Shown: piece after piece, positions 30,243 to 41,453 of the stretch
Numbering within the stretch: position 1 is the first letter of the stretch
How the letters are laid out: each line of letters begins with the position of its first letter
From: Boudabousia tangfeifanii
GTDB taxonomy: Bacteria; Actinomycetota; Actinomycetes; Actinomycetales; Actinomycetaceae
Length of the DNA stretch: 64,000 nt
NCBI RefSeq assembly: GCF_001856685.1
Contig: NZ_CP017812.1
Coordinates: 992,001 to 1,056,000, forward strand
Direction: 5' to 3'
Notes under the pieces: generated by a model
The model's input: the letters and a program-made list of their open reading frames with translations, nothing else
What the model was told of the DNA's origin: nothing
The model's database searches: none
Position numbers and translations under genes: made by a program

Positions 30243-30403
30243 AAAACCTCGTCTATCTAATAGCTGGAAGCATAGCCCTGGCCATAGTCACCTTTAGCTT
30301 CACGCAATTACGAAACTACTTACTTGGTGACCAATCAGTCAGACATCACCAGATTGTGATCTACGAAGACCACGTTGAAGTTGATGGCGTAATCCAAAAA
30401 TAG
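30239..30403 (+). CDS. Small single-helix membrane protein coupled to coaE
   Basis: A 54-codon ORF whose ATG overlaps the coaE stop (ATGA) at 30239-30242. It encodes a basic start, one hydrophobic helix (about residues 4-22: VYLIAGSIALAIVTFSF) and a polar His/Asp/Glu-containing tail ending DGVIQK. I do not recognise it. The overlap and the clean membrane-anchor layout argue for a real gene; its shortness argues caution. Confidence 0.5.
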   Translation: MKNLVYLIAGSIALAIVTFSFTQLRNYLLGDQSVRHHQIVIYEDHVEVDGVIQK

Positions 30404-30572
30404 AGCGAAAAACCTAAGCTAAGATAGAAACTAACCGAGGACGAAAACCTCGCAAGCAACTAACAGTTAGCAAAGAACAAAAGCAGAAAACTGCTTTGGA
30501 CCATAAGCAAAGAAGGGATAGCTGGAACGATACTGGACACACTGTCCAAGGAACCACCCAAGCCAGACTAGT

Positions 30573-32723
<2,151 letters not shown>

Positions 32724-32836
32724 TGCCGTGTTTTGCCTCAAGTTTTTAAACTAGCCAGCAGAATAAATCTCAGGCGTAACTGAGGTAACTGTGGAAAAAA
32801 GACTGTTGTCACGATAAATGAGATAAACTGAATAAC

Positions 32837-32956
32837 CTTGGAGGGGAGTACTTCCACCAACAGGTACATCGTCATCACGGCTAACCGCCCGGTGTATCGG
32901 CTTTGGCATTACTTGAAAGCAAAGAATTGCAGCTAAAGCGGAAGGAGACCTTCGGC
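32837..32956 (+). ncRNA. yybP-ykoY manganese riboswitch upstream of terC
   Basis: The segment carries the landmarks of the yybP-ykoY Mn2+ riboswitch. The 5' strand is GGAGGGGAGTA (32840-32850); CGTCATCACGG follows near 32870; a GC-rich hairpin region comes next; and the closing 3' strand is GAAGGAGACCTTC (32941-32953). GGAGG can pair with CCTTC to close the basal P1 helix. The element ends about 35 nt before the ATG of a TerC-family gene, the classic target of this RNA. The conserved GGGGAGTA and AGACC strings and the gene context together make the call; the fold was not computed. Confidence 0.82.
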
Positions 32957-32991
32957 ACGACACTATATCTACGTACCGAAAAGGACCTTAA

Positions 32992-33993
32992 ATGGAAGTA
33001 CCTTTACTCGCATGGCTGGGTTTATCCGCCATTATTATTGCGCTATTGACCGTTGACTTTGTGGGACACGTTCGTAGTCCTCACGCACCTTCAATGAAGG
33101 AAGCGGGCACTTGGTCGGCTGCCTATATTGCTCTAGCGGTAAGCTTCGGCTTTATTGTTTGGGGCATGTGGGACTTGAACCATGCTTCCCAATATTGGGC
33201 AGGCTGGGTTACTGAATGGTCGCTCTCGCTAGACAACCTGTTTGTTTTTGTGATTATTTTGGCGGCATTTAAAGTCCCTCGCGCCTATCAGCAAAAAGTC
33301 TTGCTAATCGGCATTGTGCTTTCGCTGATTTTCCGCTTTATCTTCATTTTACTGGGCGTTGTGATTATCGAACGTTTCGCCTGGGTATTCTACATTTTCG
33401 GCATCTTCTTGATCTACACTGCGATTAAGCAGGCGATGTCCGGGGTAGAAGAAGGGCACTCAGAAGAAGAAGCCAGCGAAGAGTACCAAGACAATGCTTT
33501 GACCCGCTTTACTCGCAAGATTCTACCGACCACCGATGGCTTTGTTGGTGATCGCATGTTGGTTCGTCGCGACGGCAAAACCTACATCACCCCAATGTTG
33601 CTAGTAATCATTGCGGTTGGTACTGCCGACGTCATGTTCGCAGTTGATTCAATTCCGGCTATCTTCGGTCTAACTAAGGAACCATTCCTGGTTTTTGCTG
33701 CTAACGCCTTCTCGCTGCTTGGGCTCCGTCAGCTCTACTTCCTCATTGATGGCATGCTGGAACGTTTGGCCTTCCTTCACTACGGTTTGGCCGCCATCCT
33801 TGGCTTCATTGGGGTCAAGCTAATCTTGCACGCATTGCATGAAAACAACTTGCCTTTCATTAATGGGGGAGAAGGCTTCCACGTTTGGGAACCCTCGATT
33901 GGCTTCTCGCTTGGATTCATCGTTGTGGTTCTAACGATCACCATTATTACTTCTCTGGTTTACAGCAAGAACAAAGCTAAATCAGAACAGTAA
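32992..33993 (+). CDS. TerC-family integral membrane protein
   Basis: Multi-pass membrane protein (about nine helices, 333 aa) of the TerC family, implicated in manganese export or metal loading of exported proteins. The two family signatures with buried acidic residues are present: TEWSLSLDNLFVFVII (about residues 73-88) and GTADVMFAVDSIPAIFG (about 209-225). AAGGA precedes the ATG by 6-7 nt. The upstream Mn riboswitch-like leader predicts induction at high Mn2+. It is followed by a hairpin and a P-type ATPase gene on the same strand. Confidence 0.92.
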   Translation: MEVPLLAWLGLSAIIIALLTVDFVGHVRSPHAPSMKEAGTWSAAYIALAVSFGFIVWGMWDLNHASQYWAGWVTEWSLSLDNLFVFVIILAAFKVPRAYQQKVLLIGIVLSLIFRFIFILLGVVIIERFAWVFYIFGIFLIYTAIKQAMSGVEEGHSEEEASEEYQDNALTRFTRKILPTTDGFVGDRMLVRRDGKTYITPMLLVIIAVGTADVMFAVDSIPAIFGLTKEPFLVFAANAFSLLGLRQLYFLIDGMLERLAFLHYGLAAILGFIGVKLILHALHENNLPFINGGEGFHVWEPSIGFSLGFIVVVLTITIITSLVYSKNKAKSEQ

Positions 33994-34017
33994 AACCAAA
34001 TTTTAAATCCACGGAGG

Positions 34018-34051
34018 GTAGCCGCAGCTGAAAAGACTTTGCTGCGGCTAC
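34018..34051 (+). terminator. Hairpin between terC and the P-type ATPase gene
   Basis: An 11-bp perfect stem (34018-34028 with 34041-34051) with a 12-nt loop lies 25 bp after the terC stop. No U-tract follows, so it may be a weak terminator or a processing/attenuation element. Confidence 0.55.
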
Positions 34052-34092
34052 AATCATAAAAGAGACAAGAATCGACGGATCGAGGAATCAAG

Positions 34093-36477
34093 TTGAGCGC
34101 CCAGATTGCCGCAGAACACTACACCCCTCCACAGTTGGATACTCCCACTGATGAACAAACCGGTCTGACCGCAGAGCAGGTTGAGGCCCTAGTAGCTCAA
34201 GATCGCACCAATGACGTCAAACGACGCTCCTCGCGTCCTTTGTCGAGCATTATCTGGGCCAATATTTTTACCGTCTTCAACGGCATTCTTACCGCTGCAG
34301 CTGTTACTGTGCTCTACTTTGGTTCACCCATGGATGCGCTGTTTGCCATCGTTATGGTAATTAACGCCGCGACTGGCATTATTGCCGAAATCAAAGCTAA
34401 GCGAACCCTCGATAAAGTTTCGATTCTCGACACCCCAACTGCCAAAGTCATTCGTGACGGTAAAACTCAGACTATCGACCGGGTAGACCTAGTGCCAGGT
34501 GACATTGTTTGCTTGTCCCTAGGTGACCAGGTTCCTACTGATGGCTATGTTTTGGCCTCTGGCGGACTCGAAATTGACGAGTCAATGCTAACTGGTGAGT
34601 CCGTTCCTGTAGAGAAAAAGGTTGGCGACCCTATCCTCTCTGGTACTGCGGTGGTCTCCGGTAAGGGACGTTTCCAAACCACTGCGGTTGGTTCCGAACT
34701 CTACGTCGAAAAAATCACCGGCGAAGTCAAAAAGTTTAAACAGGCTCACTCGGAACTACGCGCCGGTATCGATACCGTCCTGCGCGTAATTTCTATTGGC
34801 ATCATTCCCATTGTGGCGCTGCTGATTTGGTCGCAACTACGGACTGACGGAGCTGCCAGTTTCGATCGTGCAATTGTGCTAGCCATCGCCGGGATTGTAG
34901 GCATGATCCCGCAGGGTCTAGTGCTGCTCACTTCGGTCAACTTTGCGGTGGCAGCCGCCGATCTTGCTCGTAAAAAGGTACTGGTCCAAGAACTGCAAGC
35001 CGTAGAAGTTTTGGCTCGAGTTGATGTGCTATGCACCGACAAGACCGGCACCTTGACCTCTGGGGGAGTTCGCCCTCGAGAAATCATCACCTTGACCTCA
35101 GATACCAAGCTGGCCGAGGACGCCAAACAGGTGCTTGCCGCCATGGTTGCAGCCGGCGACAATCCCACCGCTCAAGCCGTACAAGAAGCTCTTGGCGAGC
35201 AACAGGCGGCCACCCTCGATGAGGAAATTCCCTTCAACTCCGCGCGCAAATGGTCCGGTGCTGCCTTCGCAAACCAAGCCTGGATCTTTGGAGCACCAGA
35301 AATCGTGTTGGCCGGGGCCGAAGAAAATAACCAGGACGCTCTGAGTAAAGTCGACGAAAATGCCCAAAACGGTGACCGTGTGTTAGTTCTAGCTAGTAGC
35401 GAGGCCGGGCTTAACGGTAATGATTTGCCCGCAAATCTGAGCGCCCAACTGCTCGTGGTCCTCAGCGAAGAACTTCGCCCAGATGCCAAAGAAACCATGG
35501 AATACTTCGCCGAGCAAGGAGTCGAAGTCAAGGTCATTTCCGGCGATAACCCAGTAACCGTTGCAGCCCTTGCTAAGCGGGCCGGAATCGGCGGGGGAGA
35601 AGTCCAAGCTATTGATGCCCGCGAGCTCCCCACGGACCCGGAAGCCTTTGCCCACGAGATCGCCACCCACAATGTCTTCGGACGTGTCACCCCAGAACAA
35701 AAACGCGCGATGGTGCACGCTCTGCAAAGCCAAGATCACACCGTTGCTATGACCGGCGACGGGGTAAACGATGCCATGGCTCTAAAAGATGCCGACCTCG
35801 GGATTGCCATGGGTAATGGTGCGGCCGCTACTAAAGCGGTTGCCAAACTAGTCTTGCTCAATGGTGATTTCGGTGCCTTGCCAAACGTGGTGGCCCAAGG
35901 CCGACGGATCATTGCCAACATGGAACGAGTATCGGCCCTATTCTTCACCAAAACGACCTATGCGGCACTGATCGCCGTCGTGGTGGCTTTGTTCATGTTG
36001 CCTTACCCGTTCCTGCCAAGGCACCTAACCATCATCGGATCGCTAACTATCGGCATCCCATCCTTCTTCCTCGCGATGGCTCCAAACAACCAGCGTTACC
36101 GGCCAGGCTTCTTACGTCGTACGCTCTCATTGGCGATACCCGCTGGCGTTATTATTACCGCCGCCGCACTGAGCGTTTATTTGTTCTTCGAGGGCGAGGC
36201 CGTGGCTTCCACCGCCGCCACCGTGGTAGTCGTGGTAACTGCCTTGTTCTTGCTTTCTGTGCTTTCCAGGCCGCTGGTCTGGTGGCGAATCGGACTGCTG
36301 GTGTTGATGGCAGCTACTGCCGTACTGATCATTTTGACTCGTCACGGACGCAAATGGTTCGACCTGCACCTGCCTACCTATGCTGACTGGGTCAATATCG
36401 CCCTGATCTGTGTAGTCGCTGCAGTGCTGATTGAAATCGTGTCGCGAATCGTGAAAAAACGCCAAGCCATGAAGTAA
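34093..36477 (+). CDS. Cation-translocating P-type ATPase (CtpE-like)
   Basis: Membrane ion pump, 794 aa. The first 65 residues are cytoplasmic, then come two helices, an actuator domain with LTGESVPVEKK (about 167-178), further helices with the ion-site segment GMIPQGLVLLTS, the phosphorylation motif LCTDKTGTLTSGG (about 311-323), the hinge MTGDGVNDAMALKDADLGIA (about 552-571) and six C-terminal helices. There is no N-terminal heavy-metal domain and no CPx motif, which excludes copper/zinc types. The N-terminus (RPLSSIIWANIFTVFNGIL) resembles mycobacterial CtpE, a calcium pump. The TTG start has GAGG at good spacing. Ion specificity is inferred only; proximity to terC makes Mn2+ or Ca2+ plausible. 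Confidence 0.88.
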   Translation: MSAQIAAEHYTPPQLDTPTDEQTGLTAEQVEALVAQDRTNDVKRRSSRPLSSIIWANIFTVFNGILTAAAVTVLYFGSPMDALFAIVMVINAATGIIAEIKAKRTLDKVSILDTPTAKVIRDGKTQTIDRVDLVPGDIVCLSLGDQVPTDGYVLASGGLEIDESMLTGESVPVEKKVGDPILSGTAVVSGKGRFQTTAVGSELYVEKITGEVKKFKQAHSELRAGIDTVLRVISIGIIPIVALLIWSQLRTDGAASFDRAIVLAIAGIVGMIPQGLVLLTSVNFAVAAADLARKKVLVQELQAVEVLARVDVLCTDKTGTLTSGGVRPREIITLTSDTKLAEDAKQVLAAMVAAGDNPTAQAVQEALGEQQAATLDEEIPFNSARKWSGAAFANQAWIFGAPEIVLAGAEENNQDALSKVDENAQNGDRVLVLASSEAGLNGNDLPANLSAQLLVVLSEELRPDAKETMEYFAEQGVEVKVISGDNPVTVAALAKRAGIGGGEVQAIDARELPTDPEAFAHEIATHNVFGRVTPEQKRAMVHALQSQDHTVAMTGDGVNDAMALKDADLGIAMGNGAAATKAVAKLVLLNGDFGALPNVVAQGRRIIANMERVSALFFTKTTYAALIAVVVALFMLPYPFLPRHLTIIGSLTIGIPSFFLAMAPNNQRYRPGFLRRTLSLAIPAGVIITAAALSVYLFFEGEAVASTAATVVVVVTALFLLSVLSRPLVWWRIGLLVLMAATAVLIILTRHGRKWFDLHLPTYADWVNIALICVVAAVLIEIVSRIVKKRQAMK

Positions 36478-36505
36478 CCATCGCTCCAGTTGAAATAGCA
36501 AGCAA

Positions 36506-36549
36506 AAAACCGGCGTGGTTCCAAAATAATCAGGAACCACGTCGGTTTT
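36506..36549. terminator. Terminator between ATPase and symporter genes
   Basis: A 17-bp stem (36506-36522 with 36533-36549, one G-T wobble) with a 10-nt loop lies between convergent genes. AAAA and TTTT arms allow action in both directions. Confidence 0.85.
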
Positions 36550-36610
36550 CTATTTGCGTATCGTTTAGCTCAACGTAGTTTTTAAGCTTTGTTTGATTTT
36601 GCCCGCTGTT

Positions 36611-37606
36611 TTACTTTTGGGCTCCCACCTCAGCTCGTCCTCGTGCCTTTGCCCCTAAGACTGCAGCAATGGAAGAACAAACGAACAACTGCAACTGGTG
36701 GAATAAAAGTACTGGGATAGTTACTGAGGCGATCACCTGGGCGCTAAAAAGCACCTGAGCAATGGGCAGGCCGGTAGTCAATGACTTTTTGGAACCACAC
36801 ATCAGCACTACGATCCGCTCATCGTAAGGCAACTTGGCTGCTTTGGAAACGTACCAAGTAAAAGCCAACATAATGGTTAAAAGTACGGCACAAGCCGCTA
36901 GCAGAATAAAAATCTGCGAAAGCCGAATCGAAGACCAAAGCCCCTGCAAGGTGGCTCCCGAAACTGCGCCCATCACAATGAAGGCAATCGTGGTTCGGTC
37001 AGTAATAGCAGTGACCTTATGATATTTCCGAATGGTGTCCCCAATCCAAGGCTGCACGAGCTGGCCCAAAATAAAGGGGAGTAACAGCATCCCCAACACT
37101 TTCAGCTGACCTGTAGCACCCACCGTTGCCCCCGAAACCGGCAGTAACTTAGACGCCAAAAATGGGCTGAGCACTAATCCAACCGTATTCGAGACTGTGG
37201 CGCAACAGATTGCTGCTGCCACATTGCCTCCGGCCATGGAGGTGAAGGTAACCGAGGCCTGTACAGTCGAAGGAAGCAGGGTCAAGAAAAAGAACCCAAT
37301 CGCCAGATTACTACCCACCACTTGCTGCATGATGGGATATGAAATCCAACCTAAAAGTGGAAAAACTAGGAAGGTTGATCCAAAGACTAAAGCTTGTAGT
37401 TTCAAGTTCCTTAGCCCAGCAATTACTTGGGCAGTCTCCAACCTAGCCCCATAAAGGAAAAATAGGATAGTTACCATGACTTTGGAAGTCAGGGTAATGC
37501 CTTTTACTAGGGGAGCTGGGAAAGGAATAGCGATGCCCACCACCAAAATGGTGATGAGCACCAGCAAAAAACGGTCAAGCTTTAGCCGCGACAAACGGCT
37601 AGCCAA
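36611..37606 (-). CDS. Bile acid:sodium symporter-like transporter (SBF-like)
   Basis: A 331 aa protein with about ten predicted helices, of the SBF-like (YfeH-type) branch of the bile acid:sodium symporter superfamily. Typical stretches are FFLYGARLETAQVIAGLRN, LLPSTVQASVTFTSMAGGNVAAAICCA and CGSKKSLTTGLPIAQVLF, the last two lying at the helix crossover that binds Na+ in relatives. The start is TTG, 3 bp after the stop of the YciI-like gene, with GGAAGTAAG just upstream. The substrate is not known; organic anions are typical for the superfamily. Confidence 0.85.
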   Translation of the reverse strand: MASRLSRLKLDRFLLVLITILVVGIAIPFPAPLVKGITLTSKVMVTILFFLYGARLETAQVIAGLRNLKLQALVFGSTFLVFPLLGWISYPIMQQVVGSNLAIGFFFLTLLPSTVQASVTFTSMAGGNVAAAICCATVSNTVGLVLSPFLASKLLPVSGATVGATGQLKVLGMLLLPFILGQLVQPWIGDTIRKYHKVTAITDRTTIAFIVMGAVSGATLQGLWSSIRLSQIFILLAACAVLLTIMLAFTWYVSKAAKLPYDERIVVLMCGSKKSLTTGLPIAQVLFSAQVIASVTIPVLLFHQLQLFVCSSIAAVLGAKARGRAEVGAQK

Positions 37607-37609
37607 AAC

Positions 37610-37894
37610 TTACTTCCCGAGGCCGATGACCAGGTTAAACGGGTGCACCTTACGGTCAACAATCAGATTGTTAATCAAGAAAGGATCATTATTTAGTAGC
37701 TCCAAGGCTTCGCTTTCATCCTCGGCCCGCAAGAAGACGTAGGCACCGGGAGCTGGAGTGGCCCAAGAACCAACTGCTACGACGACATCCTGTTCGTGCA
37801 GACCACGCAAGAAGGTACGGTGATCGGGACGCAAGGCATCCATTTTTTCGGCTTGATCAGTGGCATATACATATTCGACAGTGAAAGTATTCAT
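37610..37894 (-). CDS. YciI-family protein
   Basis: A 94 aa ferredoxin-like single-domain protein of the YciI family, with the conserved His in RPDHRTFLRGLHEQ and the Asp/Pro segment NDPFLINNLIVDRKVHPFNLVIG. Members are suggested to be small enzymes with a His/Asp pair, but the reaction is generally unknown. It starts an operon with the downstream symporter gene (3-bp gap) and is divergent from uvrA; no clear Shine-Dalgarno precedes the ATG. Confidence 0.85.
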   Translation of the reverse strand: MNTFTVEYVYATDQAEKMDALRPDHRTFLRGLHEQDVVVAVGSWATPAPGAYVFLRAEDESEALELLNNDPFLINNLIVDRKVHPFNLVIGLGK

Positions 37895-37986
37895 ACCACT
37901 AGCTTACTCTTCTCGTGGTGGCGTGTCACACCATTCGCTCCCTGTTCGCGGAATTCTTCCTTTGAACCCCGAGGGCGGTCAGTGCA

Positions 37987-38003
37987 CTAGATAAACTATC
38001 TAG
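37987..38003 (+). promoter_or_regulatory. uvrA promoter overlapped by a palindrome
   Basis: CTAGATA-AAC-TATCTAG is a perfect 7-bp inverted repeat ending exactly at the uvrA GTG. It encloses TAAACT (37992-37997), a -10-like hexamer 6 nt before the start codon. A protein bound here would block a leaderless uvrA transcript. It does not resemble the actinobacterial LexA box (GAAC-N4-GTTC). Confidence 0.5.
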
Positions 38004-40856
38004 GTGGAAAAAGAACTAATCGTGCAAGGGGCTCGGGCCCACAACCTCAAAAGCGTTGACCTGAAACTGCCGCGCCAGAAAATGATCGTGTTCTCCGGTC
38101 TATCTGGTTCGGGAAAATCATCACTCGCCTTCGACACCATTTTTGCCGAAGGCCAACGCCGCTACGTGGAATCCCTTTCCTCTTACGCCAGGCAGTTCCT
38201 GGGACAGATGGATAAGCCCGATGTGGACTTCATTGCCGGTCTTTCACCCGCGGTCTCCATCGACCAGAAATCGACCTCGAAAAATCCACGTTCGACGGTC
38301 GGTACCATCACTGAAATCCACGACTACCTACGTCTGCTCTACGCTCGCGCCGGCAAAGCCCATTGTCCCGAGTGCGGGGAGGCGATTACCTCGCAAAGTG
38401 CCGAACAGATCGTTGAGCGATTGGCCGCCTACCCAGCCGGAACCAAAGTGCAGATCCTCGCACCAGTGATTCGTGGGCGAAAAGGCGAATACTCCGAACT
38501 ATTTGAGCAGCTTCAGGCTAAGGGCTACTCGAAAGCAAAAGTCGACGGCGAAGACGTTCGGCTCGACAACCCGCCTGTGCTGGAAAAGAAACTCAAGCAC
38601 GACATTTCCGTGACCGTTGACCGTATTGTCATTAAAGAGGGCATTAAAGCTCGTCTGACGGACTCGGTAGAAACCGCCCTCGAACTGGCCGAAGGTCTAG
38701 TGGTAGCAGACTTTGTCTCAGAGCCAGAAGACAGCCCAGCGCGTACCCGTCGTTTTAGCGAAAAACGTTCCTGCCCCAACGAGCACACCCTTCAGCTCGA
38801 CGAAATCGAACCACGCACTTTCTCTTTCAATGCTCCCTACGGTGCTTGCCCCACCTGTACCGGGATCGGGATGCGCCTCGAAGTAGACCCCGAACTAGTA
38901 ATTCCCGATGAAGGTAAAACCCTTCGCGAAGGTGCCGTCGGCCCTTGGAGTAGTGGCAATAAGTATCACCTACAAATGCTCGAAGGCCTAGGCAAAGAAA
39001 TGGGATTCGACCTCGATACCCCATGGAACAAGCTACCGGCTAAGGTACGCAAAGCCATCTTGCACGGTAAAGACTTTGAAGTCCATGTCAAATACCGTAA
39101 CCGTTGGGGTCGCACCAGACAGTACACTTCCGGCTTCGAAGGTGCCATCGCCTACATTGAACGCAAGCGAGATGAAACTGAATCCGCTTCTTCCTTGGAA
39201 CGACTCGACGCGTTCATGCGCGAAGTCCCATGCCCGACCTGTCAAGGTGCCCGTCTCAAACCTGAAGTTTTGGCCGTCACCATCGGCGGAAAATCAATCG
39301 CGGAAGTTTCCAATCTAGCCGTCAGCGACGCCCTCCAGTTTTTCGATGAACTTGAACTAACTGGTCGCGACGAAAAAATCGCCGGCCCGATTCTGATCGA
39401 AGTTCGTGCCCGCTTGCGCTTCTTGCAGGATGTGGGTCTGACCTACCTGACGCTGTCGCGCGCTGCCGGTACTCTTTCCGGTGGCGAAGCTCAGCGTATT
39501 CGCCTCGCCACCCAAATCGGTTCAGGGCTAGTGGGCGTACTCTACGTCCTCGATGAGCCTTCCATCGGCTTGCACTCGCGCGATAACACCCGACTCATCT
39601 CGACCCTCGAACGCTTGCGCGATCTTGGCAATACCCTGATCGTGGTCGAACACGACGAGGAAACCATTGAAGCTGCCGACTGGATCGTTGACATCGGTCC
39701 ACTAGCTGGCATTAACGGTGGGGAAGTAGTCTACTCTGGACCAGTCAAGGGCATCCTCGAGTGCGAACGTTCTGTCACCGGGCAATACCTCAGTGGCAAA
39801 AAAGAAATTAAGGTGCCCACCCAGCGCCGTAAGGTCGATAAAAAGCGCCAAATTACCGTCAAGGGCGCCCGTGAAAATAACCTCAAGAATGTGGACGTAA
39901 CTTTCCCACTTGGTTGTTTCGTCGCCGTCACCGGGGTCAGTGGCTCCGGCAAATCTACGCTAGTGAACTCGATTCTTTACCGTTCGCTTGCAATGACCTT
40001 AAACCGTTCACGTTTGGTGCCTGGCCGACACAAAACTGTCACCGGAACCGACCAACTCGACAAGATTGTGCACGTCGACCAGTCGCCGATCGGTCGTACC
40101 CCACGGTCCAACCCGGCCACCTACACTGGGGTGTGGGACCACGTGCGTAAACTCTTCGCCTCCACCCAAGAGGCAAAGGTTCGCGGCTATGGTCCAGGGC
40201 GCTTCTCCTTCAACGTTAAGGGCGGACGCTGTGAATCCTGTAAGGGCGATGGCACCATCCGGATTGAAATGAACTTCCTGCCCGACGTCTATGTGCCCTG
40301 CGAGGTTTGTGGCGGCAAGCGCTACAACCAGCAAACTCTCGAAGTGCACTACAAAGGCAAAAACGTTTCCGAAGTCTTGGATATGTCCATCGCCGAGGCC
40401 GCACAGTTCTTCGAGAACGTGCCTGCGATTGCCCGTCACCTCAACACGCTAGTCGAGGTCGGCCTCGGCTACGTAAACCTTGGGCAGTCAGCAACCACGC
40501 TGTCCGGCGGTGAAGCCCAGCGCGTCAAGTTAGCGTCCGAACTGCACAAGCGGTCGAATGGACGCACGATTTACGTCCTCGATGAACCAACCACCGGTCT
40601 GCACTTTGAAGACATCCAAAAACTACTCAAGGTGCTGCAATCATTGGCAGACAAGGGCAATACCGTAGTGGTAATTGAGCACAACCTTGACGTTATCAAG
40701 AGTGCCGACTGGATTATCGACATGGGACCCGAAGGTGGTGCCGGTGGTGGCCAAGTAATTGCTACCGGTACTCCAGAGGAAGTAGCGAAAGTCGCTGGCT
40801 CTTACACCGGGCAATATTTGGCACCGCTGCTAGCCAAAGGGAAAAAGTCGCGCTAG
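38004..40856 (+). CDS. uvrA: Excinuclease ABC subunit A
   Basis: Damage-recognition ATPase of nucleotide excision repair, 950 aa with two ABC modules. The first has Walker [14 protein letters not shown] (about residues 32-44), a zinc module beginning HCPECGEA, and the signature [14 protein letters not shown]. The second has [12 protein letters not shown], the zinc finger CESCKGDGT / [10 protein letters not shown] and [26 protein letters not shown] and [11 protein letters not shown] are the two Walker B regions. The GTG start has no Shine-Dalgarno but sits 6 nt after a -10-like hexamer, so it is probably leaderless. The methyltransferase gene follows 40 bp downstream. Confidence 0.97.
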   Translation: MEKELIVQGARAHNLKSVDLKLPRQKMIVFSGLSGSGKSSLAFDTIFAEGQRRYVESLSSYARQFLGQMDKPDVDFIAGLSPAVSIDQKSTSKNPRSTVGTITEIHDYLRLLYARAGKAHCPECGEAITSQSAEQIVERLAAYPAGTKVQILAPVIRGRKGEYSELFEQLQAKGYSKAKVDGEDVRLDNPPVLEKKLKHDISVTVDRIVIKEGIKARLTDSVETALELAEGLVVADFVSEPEDSPARTRRFSEKRSCPNEHTLQLDEIEPRTFSFNAPYGACPTCTGIGMRLEVDPELVIPDEGKTLREGAVGPWSSGNKYHLQMLEGLGKEMGFDLDTPWNKLPAKVRKAILHGKDFEVHVKYRNRWGRTRQYTSGFEGAIAYIERKRDETESASSLERLDAFMREVPCPTCQGARLKPEVLAVTIGGKSIAEVSNLAVSDALQFFDELELTGRDEKIAGPILIEVRARLRFLQDVGLTYLTLSRAAGTLSGGEAQRIRLATQIGSGLVGVLYVLDEPSIGLHSRDNTRLISTLERLRDLGNTLIVVEHDEETIEAADWIVDIGPLAGINGGEVVYSGPVKGILECERSVTGQYLSGKKEIKVPTQRRKVDKKRQITVKGARENNLKNVDVTFPLGCFVAVTGVSGSGKSTLVNSILYRSLAMTLNRSRLVPGRHKTVTGTDQLDKIVHVDQSPIGRTPRSNPATYTGVWDHVRKLFASTQEAKVRGYGPGRFSFNVKGGRCESCKGDGTIRIEMNFLPDVYVPCEVCGGKRYNQQTLEVHYKGKNVSEVLDMSIAEAAQFFENVPAIARHLNTLVEVGLGYVNLGQSATTLSGGEAQRVKLASELHKRSNGRTIYVLDEPTTGLHFEDIQKLLKVLQSLADKGNTVVVIEHNLDVIKSADWIIDMGPEGGAGGGQVIATGTPEEVAKVAGSYTGQYLAPLLAKGKKSR

Positions 40857-40896
40857 CCACGTAAACTAGTTCCCAGGCAAGCACGAAGGAGCGTAC

Positions 40897-41409
40897 ATGG
40901 TGGTTCGTCATACTTTAGTGGCCACCCCAATCGGGGACCTCGCCTTAGTAGTTGATGACGATGTGATCGTCGGGTTGTACTTCCCAGATCACTCACCCAT
41001 GCCCTCGGCCAAACAGCTTGGTCCTTTAGTAGGGCCGCTCTCGCCACTATTCCTTGACGCTTCAGCTCAACTCGACGAGTATTTCCGTAAGGAACGCACC
41101 ACCTTCGATCTGCCCTTGCAGTTTCAAGGTGGCACCCAGTTTCATCGAGATGTCTGGAAAAAACTTCAGCAAATTCCCTACGGTGAAACAGTCACTTACG
41201 GCGATATCGCCACCTCGCTTGGCGGCATTTCCCTAGCAAGGGCGGTGGGAAAAGCTGTGGGCTCCAATCCCTTGTCGATTTTCGTTCCCTGCCACCGAGT
41301 GATTGCTTCTAATGGTCAACTCACCGGGTATGCCGGTGGCACAGACCGTAAGTCGTTCCTTTTGCAGCTAGAGAGCGCCAGATATTTTGCCAACGAGGAA
41401 CTCTTCTAA
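40897..41409 (+). CDS. ogt: Methylated-DNA-protein cysteine methyltransferase
   Basis: Suicide repair protein that moves alkyl groups from O6-alkylguanine to its own Cys; 170 aa. The active-site motif PCHRVIASNGQLTGYAGG is intact, and the DNA-binding helix-turn-helix (YGETVTYGDIATSLGG, ARAVGKAVGSNP) precedes it. AAGGAG lies well placed before the ATG. It probably shares a transcript with uvrA, which grouping makes sense for repair of alkylation damage. Confidence 0.94.
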   Translation: MVVRHTLVATPIGDLALVVDDDVIVGLYFPDHSPMPSAKQLGPLVGPLSPLFLDASAQLDEYFRKERTTFDLPLQFQGGTQFHRDVWKKLQQIPYGETVTYGDIATSLGGISLARAVGKAVGSNPLSIFVPCHRVIASNGQLTGYAGGTDRKSFLLQLESARYFANEELF

Positions 41410-41453
41410 CCAAAGGCCAAAAGTATCCTCTTAGCTCGCCCAAATAGGTGCGT

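Noticed and set aside
35172..35690. A 172-codon frame antisense to the P-type ATPase gene
   Set aside because: Shadow of a conserved gene, Ser/Arg/Pro-rich translation and no ribosome-binding site.
37895..38003. LexA (SOS) box upstream of uvrA
   Set aside because: No GAAC-N4-GTTC or close variant found; the palindrome present is of a different type. The uvrB and uvrC upstream regions also lack one.
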